A stretch of DNA of 12,469 nucleotides from Microcaldota archaeon (GTDB taxonomy: Archaea > Micrarchaeota > Micrarchaeia > Micrarchaeales > CABMGC01), in the NCBI GenBank assembly GCA_027328265.1, contig DAHVVD010000028.1, positions 1 to 12,469 of the forward strand, in the 5' to 3' direction. The position numbers and the translations under genes were made by a program. Of this stretch, positions 1 to 6,225 are shown piece by piece. Under the pieces are notes generated by a model. The model did not search any database, had not been told where the DNA came from, and saw nothing but the letters and a program-made list of their open reading frames with translations. How positions within the stretch are numbered: position 1 is the stretch's first letter; every line of letters begins with the position of its first letter.

Positions 1-53
1 CCTTGGGGCATCGGATAGCAACAGGCGCGAGACACTCTAACTTCGTTCCCTAA

Positions 54-74
54 CCCCACCGCAAGCGGTTGGGG
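54..74. repeat. Hairpin 1 of a tandem pair
   Basis: A 21-base imperfect inverted repeat. Five outer pairs (CCCCA with TGGGG) and four inner pairs (CCGC with GCGG) enclose an AA loop, with one unpaired T on the 3' side. The next hairpin at 96-116 has exactly the same length, loop and bulge, and differs from this one by paired (compensatory) changes. Such stems are common at the ends of IS200/IS605 (TnpB) elements and at terminators. Which applies cannot be settled here. An open frame on the plus strand ends at a TAA at 38-40, just before the hairpin, and could be the tail of a gene lying to the left. Confidence 0.6.
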
Positions 75-95
75 CACTCTTCCTGAAATTAACCA

Positions 96-116
96 CCCCG
101 CCACAAGTGGTCGGGG
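96..116. repeat. Hairpin 2 of a tandem pair
   Basis: A 21-base inverted repeat: CCCCG pairs with CGGGG and CCAC with GTGG, around an AA loop, with one bulged T on the 3' side. Against hairpin 1, A-T has become G-C at pair 5 and G-C has become A-T at pair 8, so pairing is kept while the sequence changes. The following bases are also alike in the two copies (CACTCTTCCTG and TATTCTTCTG). It lies 25 bases beyond the stop codon of the small minus-strand gene and could also help end that transcript, though no long T-run follows on that strand. Confidence 0.6.
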
Positions 117-141
117 TATTCTTCTGCGCTAATAAAACAAA

Positions 142-288
142 TCAGTTGTTCTTCTCTATCTGCTTGATCTTCTCTTCTACTCCCTTGGCTTCGTTCTCAA
201 GTTCCTTCTTGTAGGTCTTGAGGATTTCCAACTTCTCTTCCTTTGTCAGAAAGCTTCTCATTCCGCCCATTTCGTTGCATCCGCACAT
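142..288 (-). CDS. Small Cys-containing coiled-coil protein (48 aa)
   Basis: A short ORF of 48 codons plus TGA. The protein begins MCGCNEMGGM and continues as a highly charged Lys/Glu-rich stretch (residues about 15-48) that should form one long helix or coiled coil. The N-terminal CxC could bind a metal or a thiol-reactive ligand. The start is the ATG at 288, with a GTGAT ribosome-binding-like sequence just upstream. It is divergent from the PadR-type regulator and shares its TATA region and operators, so the two are likely co-controlled. Similar short CGC-plus-helix proteins occur in archaea as hypothetical proteins as far as I recall; no function is known to me. The clean frame, promoter placement and strongly biased composition argue that it is real. 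Confidence 0.65.
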   Translation of the reverse strand: MCGCNEMGGMRSFLTKEEKLEILKTYKKELENEAKGVEEKIKQIEKNN

Positions 289-302
289 TCAATCACGCGC
301 CC

Positions 303-360
303 ATATAGGACATCGTATGTTACAGCGGGAAGGTATTTAAATATATAGCATGTCCTATAT
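303..360. promoter_or_regulatory. Divergent promoter with paired inverted operators
   Basis: An 11-base sequence (ATATAGGACAT, 303-313) is repeated perfectly in inverted orientation at 350-360. The match extends imperfectly to 18-base elements at 303-320 and 343-360 (15 of 18 identical). The right element, ATATAGCATGTCCTATAT, is itself a dyad with 6-base arms around a 6-base spacer. Between and partly overlapping them lies a TATA-like stretch (TTTAAATA, 336-343 region) usable in both directions. The left element should cover the start site of the small Cys gene. The right one lies between TATA and the likely start site of the PadR gene. This arrangement predicts repression of both genes by the adjacent PadR protein. 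Confidence 0.6.
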
Positions 361-378
361 ATAGTCAAGTGATATTCG

Positions 379-678
379 ATGAAGAATTACGGATGCGACA
401 TGAGAGGCCTTCTCTCTTTTCAGATACTCTGGCTTCTCTCCAGGAAGAGGATGCATGGCGAGCAGATAGCAGAGGAGATAGAGAAGAGGAGGGGTGAGAA
501 ACCTAAGCCAGGCACAATCTATCCGGCACTAAAGGAACTTAGCAGGAACGGACTTGTGAAAGGCAGTAAGAGCGGAAAGATAATAACGTATTCCCTGACA
601 GAGAAGGGGAAGAAATCGGTCACTCAGTCTGTGAGATACTTCTGCAGGTCGTTCGGCGATATTCTCGGAGAAGCATAA
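379..678 (+). CDS. PadR-family winged-helix transcriptional regulator
   Basis: A 99-residue protein of the short PadR type. An N-terminal helix-turn-helix (about residues 10-60) is followed by the family signature GTIYPALKELSRNGLV (residues 45-60) and a wing ending in YSLTEKGKK (about 71-79). A short C-terminal helix serves for dimerisation. PadR proteins are dimeric repressors that often control their own gene and a neighbour, responding to small molecules or stress. The ATG at 379 is chosen because it follows the TATA region by about 38 bases and a weak AGTGAT ribosome site. The ATG at 400 is a possible alternative start. The twin operators upstream support autoregulation and control of the divergent small Cys protein. 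The effector is unknown. Confidence 0.88.
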   Translation: MKNYGCDMRGLLSFQILWLLSRKRMHGEQIAEEIEKRRGEKPKPGTIYPALKELSRNGLVKGSKSGKIITYSLTEKGKKSVTQSVRYFCRSFGDILGEA

Positions 679-683
679 GTTCC

Positions 684-689
684 TTTAAA
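684..689 (+). promoter_or_regulatory. TATA-like box for the P-loop kinase gene
   Basis: TTTAAA ends 27 bases before the ATG at 717, the spacing expected for a leaderless or nearly leaderless archaeal transcript. No good ribosome-binding sequence is seen before that ATG. Confidence 0.4.
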
Positions 690-716
690 CCTGCGTTTCT
701 AATTCTATGCGGTTTG

Positions 717-1250
717 ATGGATCTAGTTTACATCTACGGCCCTCCAGGAGTAGGCAAATACACCGTCGGAAAGGAGCTTTCCAGAATCACCAGATACAGG
801 CTCTTCCACAATCAGCTTAGCATAGAATTCGTGATGTCGGTATTCGGGTTCGGAAACAAGGCGTTCAACAAGCTTGTGCTCAAATTTCGCGCTGAGATGA
901 TTGATGAGGCTGCGAAGGACAATGTCTCTGTCATCTTCACATCTGCGTACGCGAAAGGTCTGAACGACAGCATAGTCAAGGACATTGTAAGGAGGGTGAG
1001 AAGACATGGGGGCAGGGTCTGCTTCGTTAGGTTGTACTGCAACCGGAAGGAACTCCTTAGGAGGGTGATGAGCAAGTCTAGGAAAGGGTACAAGATAAGG
1101 TCTGCCGAGTTCCTTGACTCGCTGCTCAGAAAATACAACCACCTTTCGAAGATGCCTTTCGCAAGGAGTCTTGAGATAGACAACACAAAAATACCTCCTA
1201 AGAAGGCTGCAATGATGATAGTGAAGGGATATGGGCTTCCAGCTGCATAG
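717..1250 (+). CDS. P-loop kinase-like NTPase
   Basis: A protein of about 177 residues with a clear Walker A loop, GPPGVGKYT (about residues 8-16), on the first beta strand. The N-terminal half has the shape of a nucleoside/shikimate-kinase-like P-loop fold (YIYGPPGVGKYTVGKEL, then LFHNQL). Related proteins are usually listed as AAA-family ATPase or shikimate-kinase-like. The substrate is unknown, and no aromatic-pathway genes lie nearby. The C-terminal half is Lys/Arg-rich, with a basic segment around residues 110-128 that could serve as a lid. The ATG at 717 is preferred to the TTG at 714 immediately before it, because ATG is the stronger start and both give the same protein within one residue. 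The gene appears monocistronic. Confidence 0.75.
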   Translation: MDLVYIYGPPGVGKYTVGKELSRITRYRLFHNQLSIEFVMSVFGFGNKAFNKLVLKFRAEMIDEAAKDNVSVIFTSAYAKGLNDSIVKDIVRRVRRHGGRVCFVRLYCNRKELLRRVMSKSRKGYKIRSAEFLDSLLRKYNHLSKMPFARSLEIDNTKIPPKKAAMMIVKGYGLPAA

Positions 1251-1252
1251 CC

Positions 1253-1262
1253 TTATTTTATA
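1253..1262 (+). promoter_or_regulatory. TATA box for the P-type ATPase gene
   Basis: TTATTTTATA ends 21 bases before the ATG at 1284. With the usual archaeal spacing, transcription would begin at or next to the start codon, giving a leaderless mRNA. Confidence 0.5.
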
Positions 1263-1283
1263 CCTTTTTGTCTATTCGTAATC

Positions 1284-3677
1284 ATGCGCGATGGAGAGTT
1301 TGAGGGACTTGGCGTCGAAGCTGCCTTTGAGAAGCTTGGAACCACAAAAAAAGGGCTTGAGGAGCACGATGCCACAAGGCGTATCTCACGGTTCGGATAC
1401 AATGAGATAGAGGAAAAGAGGCGCAACTACTTCCTTGTCTTGCTCAGCAAGTTCTACGGGCCTGTCCAATTCCTACTTTTTCTTGTAATAATCATCTCTC
1501 TTGCGCTCAAAAGCTACAACGACGTCTACATAGTGATTGCACTGATCGTCTTCAACTCTGTCGTAGGATTCTACGAAGAGTATAGCGCCGATAACGCGAT
1601 AGAGGCACTGAAGAAGAAACTCAGCTCAACGGCACGGGTGCTGAGATCAGGAACGTGGAGGGTGCTCCCTGCAAGGCTACTCGTTCCCGGTGACATAGTA
1701 AGGATAAGGTTGGGGGACATAGTGCCTGCTGACTCGAAGATCATAGAGTGCGACTATCTGGAGAGCGATGAATCTGCGATTACAGGAGAATCAATGCCTG
1801 TAGTGAAGGATAAGTCAGGGATCCTATACCAGGGATCAGTGATAAGAAAGGGCGAAGCAACATGCCTGGTGATTAGGACAGGGGAGAAGACGCTATACGG
1901 GAAGACTGCCGAATCTGTCGAATCGGCGAAGCCTAGGCACAGGATGAGCGACGACATCATGAATGTCATGAAGTACCTCATACTCGCTGACCTAGTCGTG
2001 GTAATATTTCTCTTCGCCTACGGCACAGCGATAATCCATCTTAATGCGCTAGGTATGCTTCCTTTCCTGCTCATAGTCTTCCTTGCCTCTGTGCCTGTTT
2101 CGCTTGCTACCGCTTTCACCGTCTCGATGGCCTTGGGAGCAGAGAAGCTCGCGAGCAAATCTATACTCGTGAGCAAGCTGGATGCGATAGAAAACACAGC
2201 GATAATGGACGTGATCTGCATAGACAAGACAGGTACGCTTACCAAGAACCAGATGGCGGTAAGGCAGGTGGTGTCTTTCGGCTGCAGCAGTGACGATGTC
2301 ATCAGGTATGCATCTGGGGCATCGCGGGAAGAGGACAAGGATCCGATAGACATCGCACTCCTGAACTACGCGAGACAGAGAAAGATAGGCACAGGCAGGC
2401 AGCTCTCATTCACTCCTTTCGACGCTTCTACCAAGAAGACAGAGGCAGCAGTGAGCTACAAGGGAAAGAAATACAGGGTAATCAAGGGTTCTGTAGGGAT
2501 AGTTGCTGGCGCATCTGGACTGGAGCGTGTCTCTAACGAGAGGCTCGATGGCATAGTCTCTGGCTTCGCCAAAAAGGGCTTCAGGAGCCTTGCGGTTGCT
2601 GTCAACAACGGAAAGGGCTTCAGACTCGTCGGCATCATAGCGCTCTACGATGAGCCAAGAGAGGATGCAGGTGCATTGATAAGGGAGCTCAAGGGCTTCG
2701 GCGTGGAGACAAAGATGCTCACAGGAGACAACGTCGCTGTTGCAAAAGAGATAAGCGCAGAGCTGGGAATAGGAAGGGAGATAATCGACATAGGCTCGGT
2801 AAGCCTCGCAAAAAAGAGGATTCTTACTAAGAAGGTGAGCAGCGCAGACGGCTTTGCGAACATCTATCCAGAGGATAAATACATGATAGTTAAGGCGTTG
2901 CAACAGGGCCACAGGATAACAGGCATGACAGGAGATGGGATAAACGATGCGCCAGCTCTCAAGCAGGCCGAGGTCGGCATAGCGGTCTCTAGCGCGACTG
3001 ACGTAGCAAAAAGCGCAGCCGCTCTTGTCCTTACTAAGAGCGGCATAGAGGTCATTATATCAGCAGTCAAGGAGAGCAGGAGGATCTTCGAGCGTATGCT
3101 CACCTATACGATGACCAAGATATCCAGGGTTTTCCAGATACTGATATTCGTCTCAGTTCTCTTCGTTGCACTGCGCGGATTCGTTGCGATAACTCCCTTC
3201 CTGCTTATCCTGCTCTTCTTCACCAACGACATAGCAAATATCTCGATTTCCACTGATATAGCGTGGTATTCAGGAAAGCCTGACACCTGGAGGATAAGGT
3301 CAATTGTCATCACCTCTGCCATAGTCGGAGGGATACTTGGGATTCAGGCTCTCTTGCTATATCCAATAGCAGGCTATCTCGGACTGGCTACGGTGCAGTT
3401 CCAGACAGCTGCTTTCCTGCTATTCAACATCTCCGACAAGCTGACTATATTCAACCTCAGGGAGAGGCGCTTCGTCTGGAGCTCTGCTCCGAGCCCAATT
3501 CTTGCCGGCGTCTCTGTTGCAAGCATCATAGCAGGCATACTGCTCTCTTACTATGGGGTGCTGGTCGCAAAGATCAGTCCCACAGCCATACTTGTAGTCG
3601 TAGGACTCTCTCTCCTCTTCGTCCCAATAGTCGAGGTTGCGAAGGTCACCACGCTGCGCAGGCTAAGGATTGAATAA
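1284..3677 (+). CDS. P-type (P3A, proton-pump-like) cation-transporting ATPase
   Basis: A full-length 797-residue P-type ATPase of the plasma-membrane H+-ATPase type. The actuator domain carries ITGES (166-170). The phosphorylation site is DKTGTLT with Asp314. The nucleotide-binding region includes KGS (401-403, usually KGA). MLTGDN (478-483) and TGDGINDAP (549-557) complete the catalytic core. About ten membrane segments fit: two near residues 50-95, two near 228-285, and about six after 610. Asn-Asp at 648-649 in M6 lies where H+-ATPases keep the proton-binding Asp. The M4 motif reads PVSLA (271-275), where relatives usually have PxxLP. The family exports protons, or another cation, at the cost of ATP. 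An acidophile would use it for pH homeostasis. The ion is inferred, not proven. Confidence 0.88.
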   Translation: MRDGEFEGLGVEAAFEKLGTTKKGLEEHDATRRISRFGYNEIEEKRRNYFLVLLSKFYGPVQFLLFLVIIISLALKSYNDVYIVIALIVFNSVVGFYEEYSADNAIEALKKKLSSTARVLRSGTWRVLPARLLVPGDIVRIRLGDIVPADSKIIECDYLESDESAITGESMPVVKDKSGILYQGSVIRKGEATCLVIRTGEKTLYGKTAESVESAKPRHRMSDDIMNVMKYLILADLVVVIFLFAYGTAIIHLNALGMLPFLLIVFLASVPVSLATAFTVSMALGAEKLASKSILVSKLDAIENTAIMDVICIDKTGTLTKNQMAVRQVVSFGCSSDDVIRYASGASREEDKDPIDIALLNYARQRKIGTGRQLSFTPFDASTKKTEAAVSYKGKKYRVIKGSVGIVAGASGLERVSNERLDGIVSGFAKKGFRSLAVAVNNGKGFRLVGIIALYDEPREDAGALIRELKGFGVETKMLTGDNVAVAKEISAELGIGREIIDIGSVSLAKKRILTKKVSSADGFANIYPEDKYMIVKALQQGHRITGMTGDGINDAPALKQAEVGIAVSSATDVAKSAAALVLTKSGIEVIISAVKESRRIFERMLTYTMTKISRVFQILIFVSVLFVALRGFVAITPFLLILLFFTNDIANISISTDIAWYSGKPDTWRIRSIVITSAIVGGILGIQALLLYPIAGYLGLATVQFQTAAFLLFNISDKLTIFNLRERRFVWSSAPSPILAGVSVASIIAGILLSYYGVLVAKISPTAILVVVGLSLLFVPIVEVAKVTTLRRLRIE

Positions 3678-3680
3678 TGC

Positions 3681-3688
3681 TTTAATAT
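3681..3688 (+). promoter_or_regulatory. TATA box for the MBL-fold hydrolase gene
   Basis: TTTAATAT ends 29 bases before the ATG at 3718, predicting a leader of only a few bases. It supports 3718, rather than the in-frame ATG at 3670 that overlaps the ATPase gene, as the true start. Confidence 0.45.
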
Positions 3689-3717
3689 CTTTAAGCTGTG
3701 TTTACTGTAGTGATAGA

Positions 3718-4371
3718 ATGGCTTTCGAATTCCTGAAGTGGCTTGGGCATGCATCCTTTCTGCTCGAAGTAAAGAAGAAAAATGTCTACATAGATCCTTT
3801 CAGGCTTACAACAGTCAAGGAGAAGGCTGACACAATACTCATCACCCATCCGCACTTTGATCATTGCAGCTCCGAAGACATAGAGAAGATAGCTACTGAA
3901 AAGACAGAGATATTTGTACCGAAGGACAGCGTGGGAAAAATCAAGGTCGGAAAAGTTACAGGAGTTGAACCAGGGTCCAGCTATAGCTCTAACGGCATCA
4001 GGTTCAGCACCATGCCAGCTTACAACACAAGCAAAGAGAGGCTTAGCTACCACCCTAAAGCAAGCGACTGGGTTGGCTACATAGTAGAGGCTGAGAAGAG
4101 CGTCTTCCACGCTGGAGACACCGATTTTATCGAGGAGATGAGAGAGGTGAAGGCTGATCTTGCGCTTCTGCCAATGGGTGGAACATACACCATGAGTTTA
4201 GATGAGGCGATAGAGGCTGCGGCTAGCATCGATGCTAAGAATGTGGCACCGATGCACTACAAGGCGTTGCTTGGCAAGGAAGGGTCGGCCAATGCTGAAA
4301 AAGAGTTTTCTGCGAGGGTGAAAAACAGCATCATATTCAATGAGGCGCAGAAGCCTTACTACTCTTTCTGA
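3718..4371 (+). CDS. Metallo-beta-lactamase-fold hydrolase (UlaG/UPF0173-like)
   Basis: A 217-residue MBL-fold protein. The metal-binding set is visible: HPHFDH (H44, H46, D48, H49), D134 in HAGDTDF, and H180 in APMHYK. H112 in the SYHPKASDWVGY segment is typical of the small UlaG/UPF0173 group of metal-dependent hydrolases. These hydrolyse unknown substrates; characterised relatives include ascorbate-6-phosphate lactonase. Two metal ions are expected and the enzyme should be cytoplasmic, since no signal peptide is seen. The start at 3718 is chosen because the family begins close to the WLGHASFLLE motif (residues 8-17), and a TATA box lies at the right distance. The 3' end overlaps the convergent rsmA gene by 13 bases. 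The substrate cannot be told from sequence. Confidence 0.85.
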   Translation: MAFEFLKWLGHASFLLEVKKKNVYIDPFRLTTVKEKADTILITHPHFDHCSSEDIEKIATEKTEIFVPKDSVGKIKVGKVTGVEPGSSYSSNGIRFSTMPAYNTSKERLSYHPKASDWVGYIVEAEKSVFHAGDTDFIEEMREVKADLALLPMGGTYTMSLDEAIEAAASIDAKNVAPMHYKALLGKEGSANAEKEFSARVKNSIIFNEAQKPYYSF

Positions 4372-5138
4372 AGCGAGAGTATCCTTCCTGCCAGCGAGAG
4401 GAGCTCAGCTGGGCTCATAGTGAAGATGCGCCTCTCTCCCATTCCCAAAGTATCGGACAGCTTTGACATCTCTCCCTTTGTGGAGCTAAAAAAAGCCCTG
4501 CAGTCTATCAGCGCCTTCCTGAGAGTCCGCTTCTTGTGCTGCATAAGTATCGAGATTACCTTCAGTTCATCCTTCTTCGGCCTCTTGCTTTTTGGCTTCA
4601 GGTAGATGATCTCAGAGTCCACCTTCGGCACTGGGCTGAAGTTTCCCCTGTCAACATTCATTATCTCTGTTATGCTGAAGGAGAGCGCTGACATGACGCT
4701 GAGGTTGGAGTATTCCCTTGTTCCTTCGCTCGAGAGCATACGCTCGACGAACTCCTTCTGGAGGCAGAGCACCGCCTCGCTGCCCGTATCGGCAAGCCAC
4801 TCTATGACCTTGCTCGAGAGGCCGTAAGGAACATTTGCTATAAGCATGTCTATCTTGTGGCTAGAAGCCTCATCCTTGGCGAAATCAAGGAAGTCAGCGT
4901 TGATTAGCATTAAGTTTGGATAATTCATTGTGCTCTTCAGTTCCCTGTAGATCGATGGGTCCTTCTCCACGGCGATGACTGACTTTGCCCTCTTGCAGAG
5001 TTCTGTTGTCAGCATTGCATGCCCGGGGCCTATCTCGAGTATAGATTTGCCGTGGGCATGCTCAGCTTCAGCCTCAGCTATATTCCTGTTAACAAGGAAG
5101 ACCTGTCCCAGCTTCTTCGCCTTTATCCTGTCGAGCAT
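4359..5138 (-). CDS. rsmA: 16S rRNA (adenine(1518)-N6/adenine(1519)-N6)-dimethyltransferase
   Basis: A 259-residue SAM-dependent enzyme of the KsgA/Dim1 family. It dimethylates two adjacent adenines in the 3'-terminal helix of small-subunit rRNA, late in ribosome assembly. Visible motifs: KLGQVFL near the N-terminus (9-15), the SAM-binding loop EIGPGHAMLT (35-44), acidic E58, NADFLDF (80-86), the catalytic NVPY (102-105, usually NLPY), QKEFVERM (127-134) and FSPVPKVDS (167-175). A basic C-terminal domain (about 182-259) binds rRNA. The ATG at 5138 is chosen over upstream in-frame starts because the family begins just before this Gln-Phe-Leu motif and GTGAGG lies a few bases upstream. It is divergent from the pilin-like gene. 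Confidence 0.93.
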   Translation of the reverse strand: MLDRIKAKKLGQVFLVNRNIAEAEAEHAHGKSILEIGPGHAMLTTELCKRAKSVIAVEKDPSIYRELKSTMNYPNLMLINADFLDFAKDEASSHKIDMLIANVPYGLSSKVIEWLADTGSEAVLCLQKEFVERMLSSEGTREYSNLSVMSALSFSITEIMNVDRGNFSPVPKVDSEIIYLKPKSKRPKKDELKVISILMQHKKRTLRKALIDCRAFFSSTKGEMSKLSDTLGMGERRIFTMSPAELLSLAGRILSLQKE

Positions 5139-5193
5139 TTTCCTCACATGAATATAATATATAAATGGATATATTTCATTATCGATTGTTGAG
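5139..5193. promoter_or_regulatory. Short divergent promoter region
   Basis: 55 bases separate rsmA from the pilin-like gene. The region is almost entirely A/T, with overlapping TATA-like stretches (AATATAATATATAAAT about 5151-5166 and ATATATTT about 5169-5176) that could serve both strands. A GTGAGG ribosome site for rsmA lies just before its ATG. The pilin-like gene has no clear site of this kind. Confidence 0.5.
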
Positions 5194-6225
5194 ATGAAAG
5201 CCCAATCTGCGCTTGAGTTCCTTAATGTATACAGCTTTCTCCTGATAGTCTTAGCCGCAGCATTAATTATAATCTTTTCAATAACATCGACAACCAAGGC
5301 TGACATAAGGTCGCAGTGCGCATCCTTCTCGGGACTGAACTGCAACTTTGTAAGCTATTACTCGAATAGCGTAGCTGGCTATGCCCTCGCTGCGTTCTCA
5401 ATATCCAACGGGCAGTCGGCTGCGATAAACGTAACCAGCGCGAACGTAGTCGTCGCAAGCAAGAACTATTCAGGCGTCTGCTCCCCTGCATTCATGCTGC
5501 CTGGACAGGAATCTACCTGCCTCTTCAACATCTCAGCTGGGCAGGGCCAGGGATCCCCAGTAACTGGCTTCTACACACTCTATGCAAGCGAGTGCAACTC
5601 TCCTGTCAGCGGGCTCATCTCCTCTTGCAACCTGAGCGTCATATACGGCGGCTCCTTCTACACCTATACGCAGACTTTTGCGACTCCTATCTTCAGCGTC
5701 GCGGCTGCAGTAGGAAACGCTACAGCCCAGATTGTGCCTTACAATTCGCAGCCTGGCATACCTAGCAGCTACACTGTCGTGCAGAACGATGACTGGGAGG
5801 CGGTGTGGAATTATACGGCGATAAAATATGCGTTCGGGACAACAGGGTCCAGCGGCAACTATTTCGGCGTCAACGTAATCCAGTTCCCGAGCAGCCTCGC
5901 GTATCTGAACACCAACTCCATATCATGCTCTTCTCCTTACAACTCGAGCTTCTCCCTTGCCTCCACTGCGTTTTATCTCCCAGCCAATTCGCCGGTGTCA
6001 TTCAATGCCTATGCCACTAATGCAGTTGCATTCTACTACCAGGTGAAGGGCGGTTCATGGAACAGTGTCTTTGGCAACGCTCTATGGTCAACTGGAGCAA
6101 CAGAATCCTCATCTAACGTTGTGACGCTCACAAAAGGACTGTACAGGTTTGCAGTAGAGTGGTCAAACGTCTGCGGCAGTGGAATCCAGGCCGCGAAAAT
6201 AAGCGCTAATAGCATAGTTACCTGA
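5194..6225 (+). CDS. Pilin-like secreted protein with class III signal peptide
   Basis: A 343-residue protein with a type IV pilin/archaellin-like N-terminus. A two-residue leader (MK) comes before AQSALEFL, with Gln4 and Glu8 in the Q-x3-E spacing of class III signal peptides. A single hydrophobic helix follows (about residues 14-30). Cleavage by an archaeal prepilin peptidase next to the Ala-Gln is likely. The rest is Ser/Asn/Thr/aromatic-rich and extracellular in character. It has seven N-glycosylation sequons (N79, N91, N112, N146, N175, N206, N250) and eight Cys that could form four disulfides. The last 150 residues look like a beta-sandwich; the GLYRFAVEWSNVCGSG stretch (315-330) faintly recalls PA14-type domains. 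It may form a pilus, an adhesin or a minor surface subunit. No assembly genes are nearby. Confidence 0.75.
   Translation: MKAQSALEFLNVYSFLLIVLAAALIIIFSITSTTKADIRSQCASFSGLNCNFVSYYSNSVAGYALAAFSISNGQSAAINVTSANVVVASKNYSGVCSPAFMLPGQESTCLFNISAGQGQGSPVTGFYTLYASECNSPVSGLISSCNLSVIYGGSFYTYTQTFATPIFSVAAAVGNATAQIVPYNSQPGIPSSYTVVQNDDWEAVWNYTAIKYAFGTTGSSGNYFGVNVIQFPSSLAYLNTNSISCSSPYNSSFSLASTAFYLPANSPVSFNAYATNAVAFYYQVKGGSWNSVFGNALWSTGATESSSNVVTLTKGLYRFAVEWSNVCGSGIQAAKISANSIVT

Noticed and set aside
1..141. CRISPR-like array from the repeated hairpins
   Set aside because: Only two clear copies, with diverged sequence and 21 bases between them; no conserved direct repeat with unique spacers.
723..1186. Two overlapping minus-strand open frames (139 and 124 codons) opposite the P-loop kinase gene
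   Set aside because: The plus-strand frame carries a Walker A motif and a TATA box; the minus-strand products have no recognisable features.
2406..2912. A 168-codon minus-strand open frame inside the P-type ATPase gene
   Set aside because: It lies entirely opposite conserved ATPase domains, has no promoter or ribosome site of note, and has an irregular Cys/Leu-rich composition; a codon-bias shadow.
5139..5345. Extension of rsmA upstream to an in-frame ATG at 5345
   Set aside because: The extra 69 residues have no counterpart in the KsgA/Dim1 family and run through the divergent promoter and into the pilin-like coding region.
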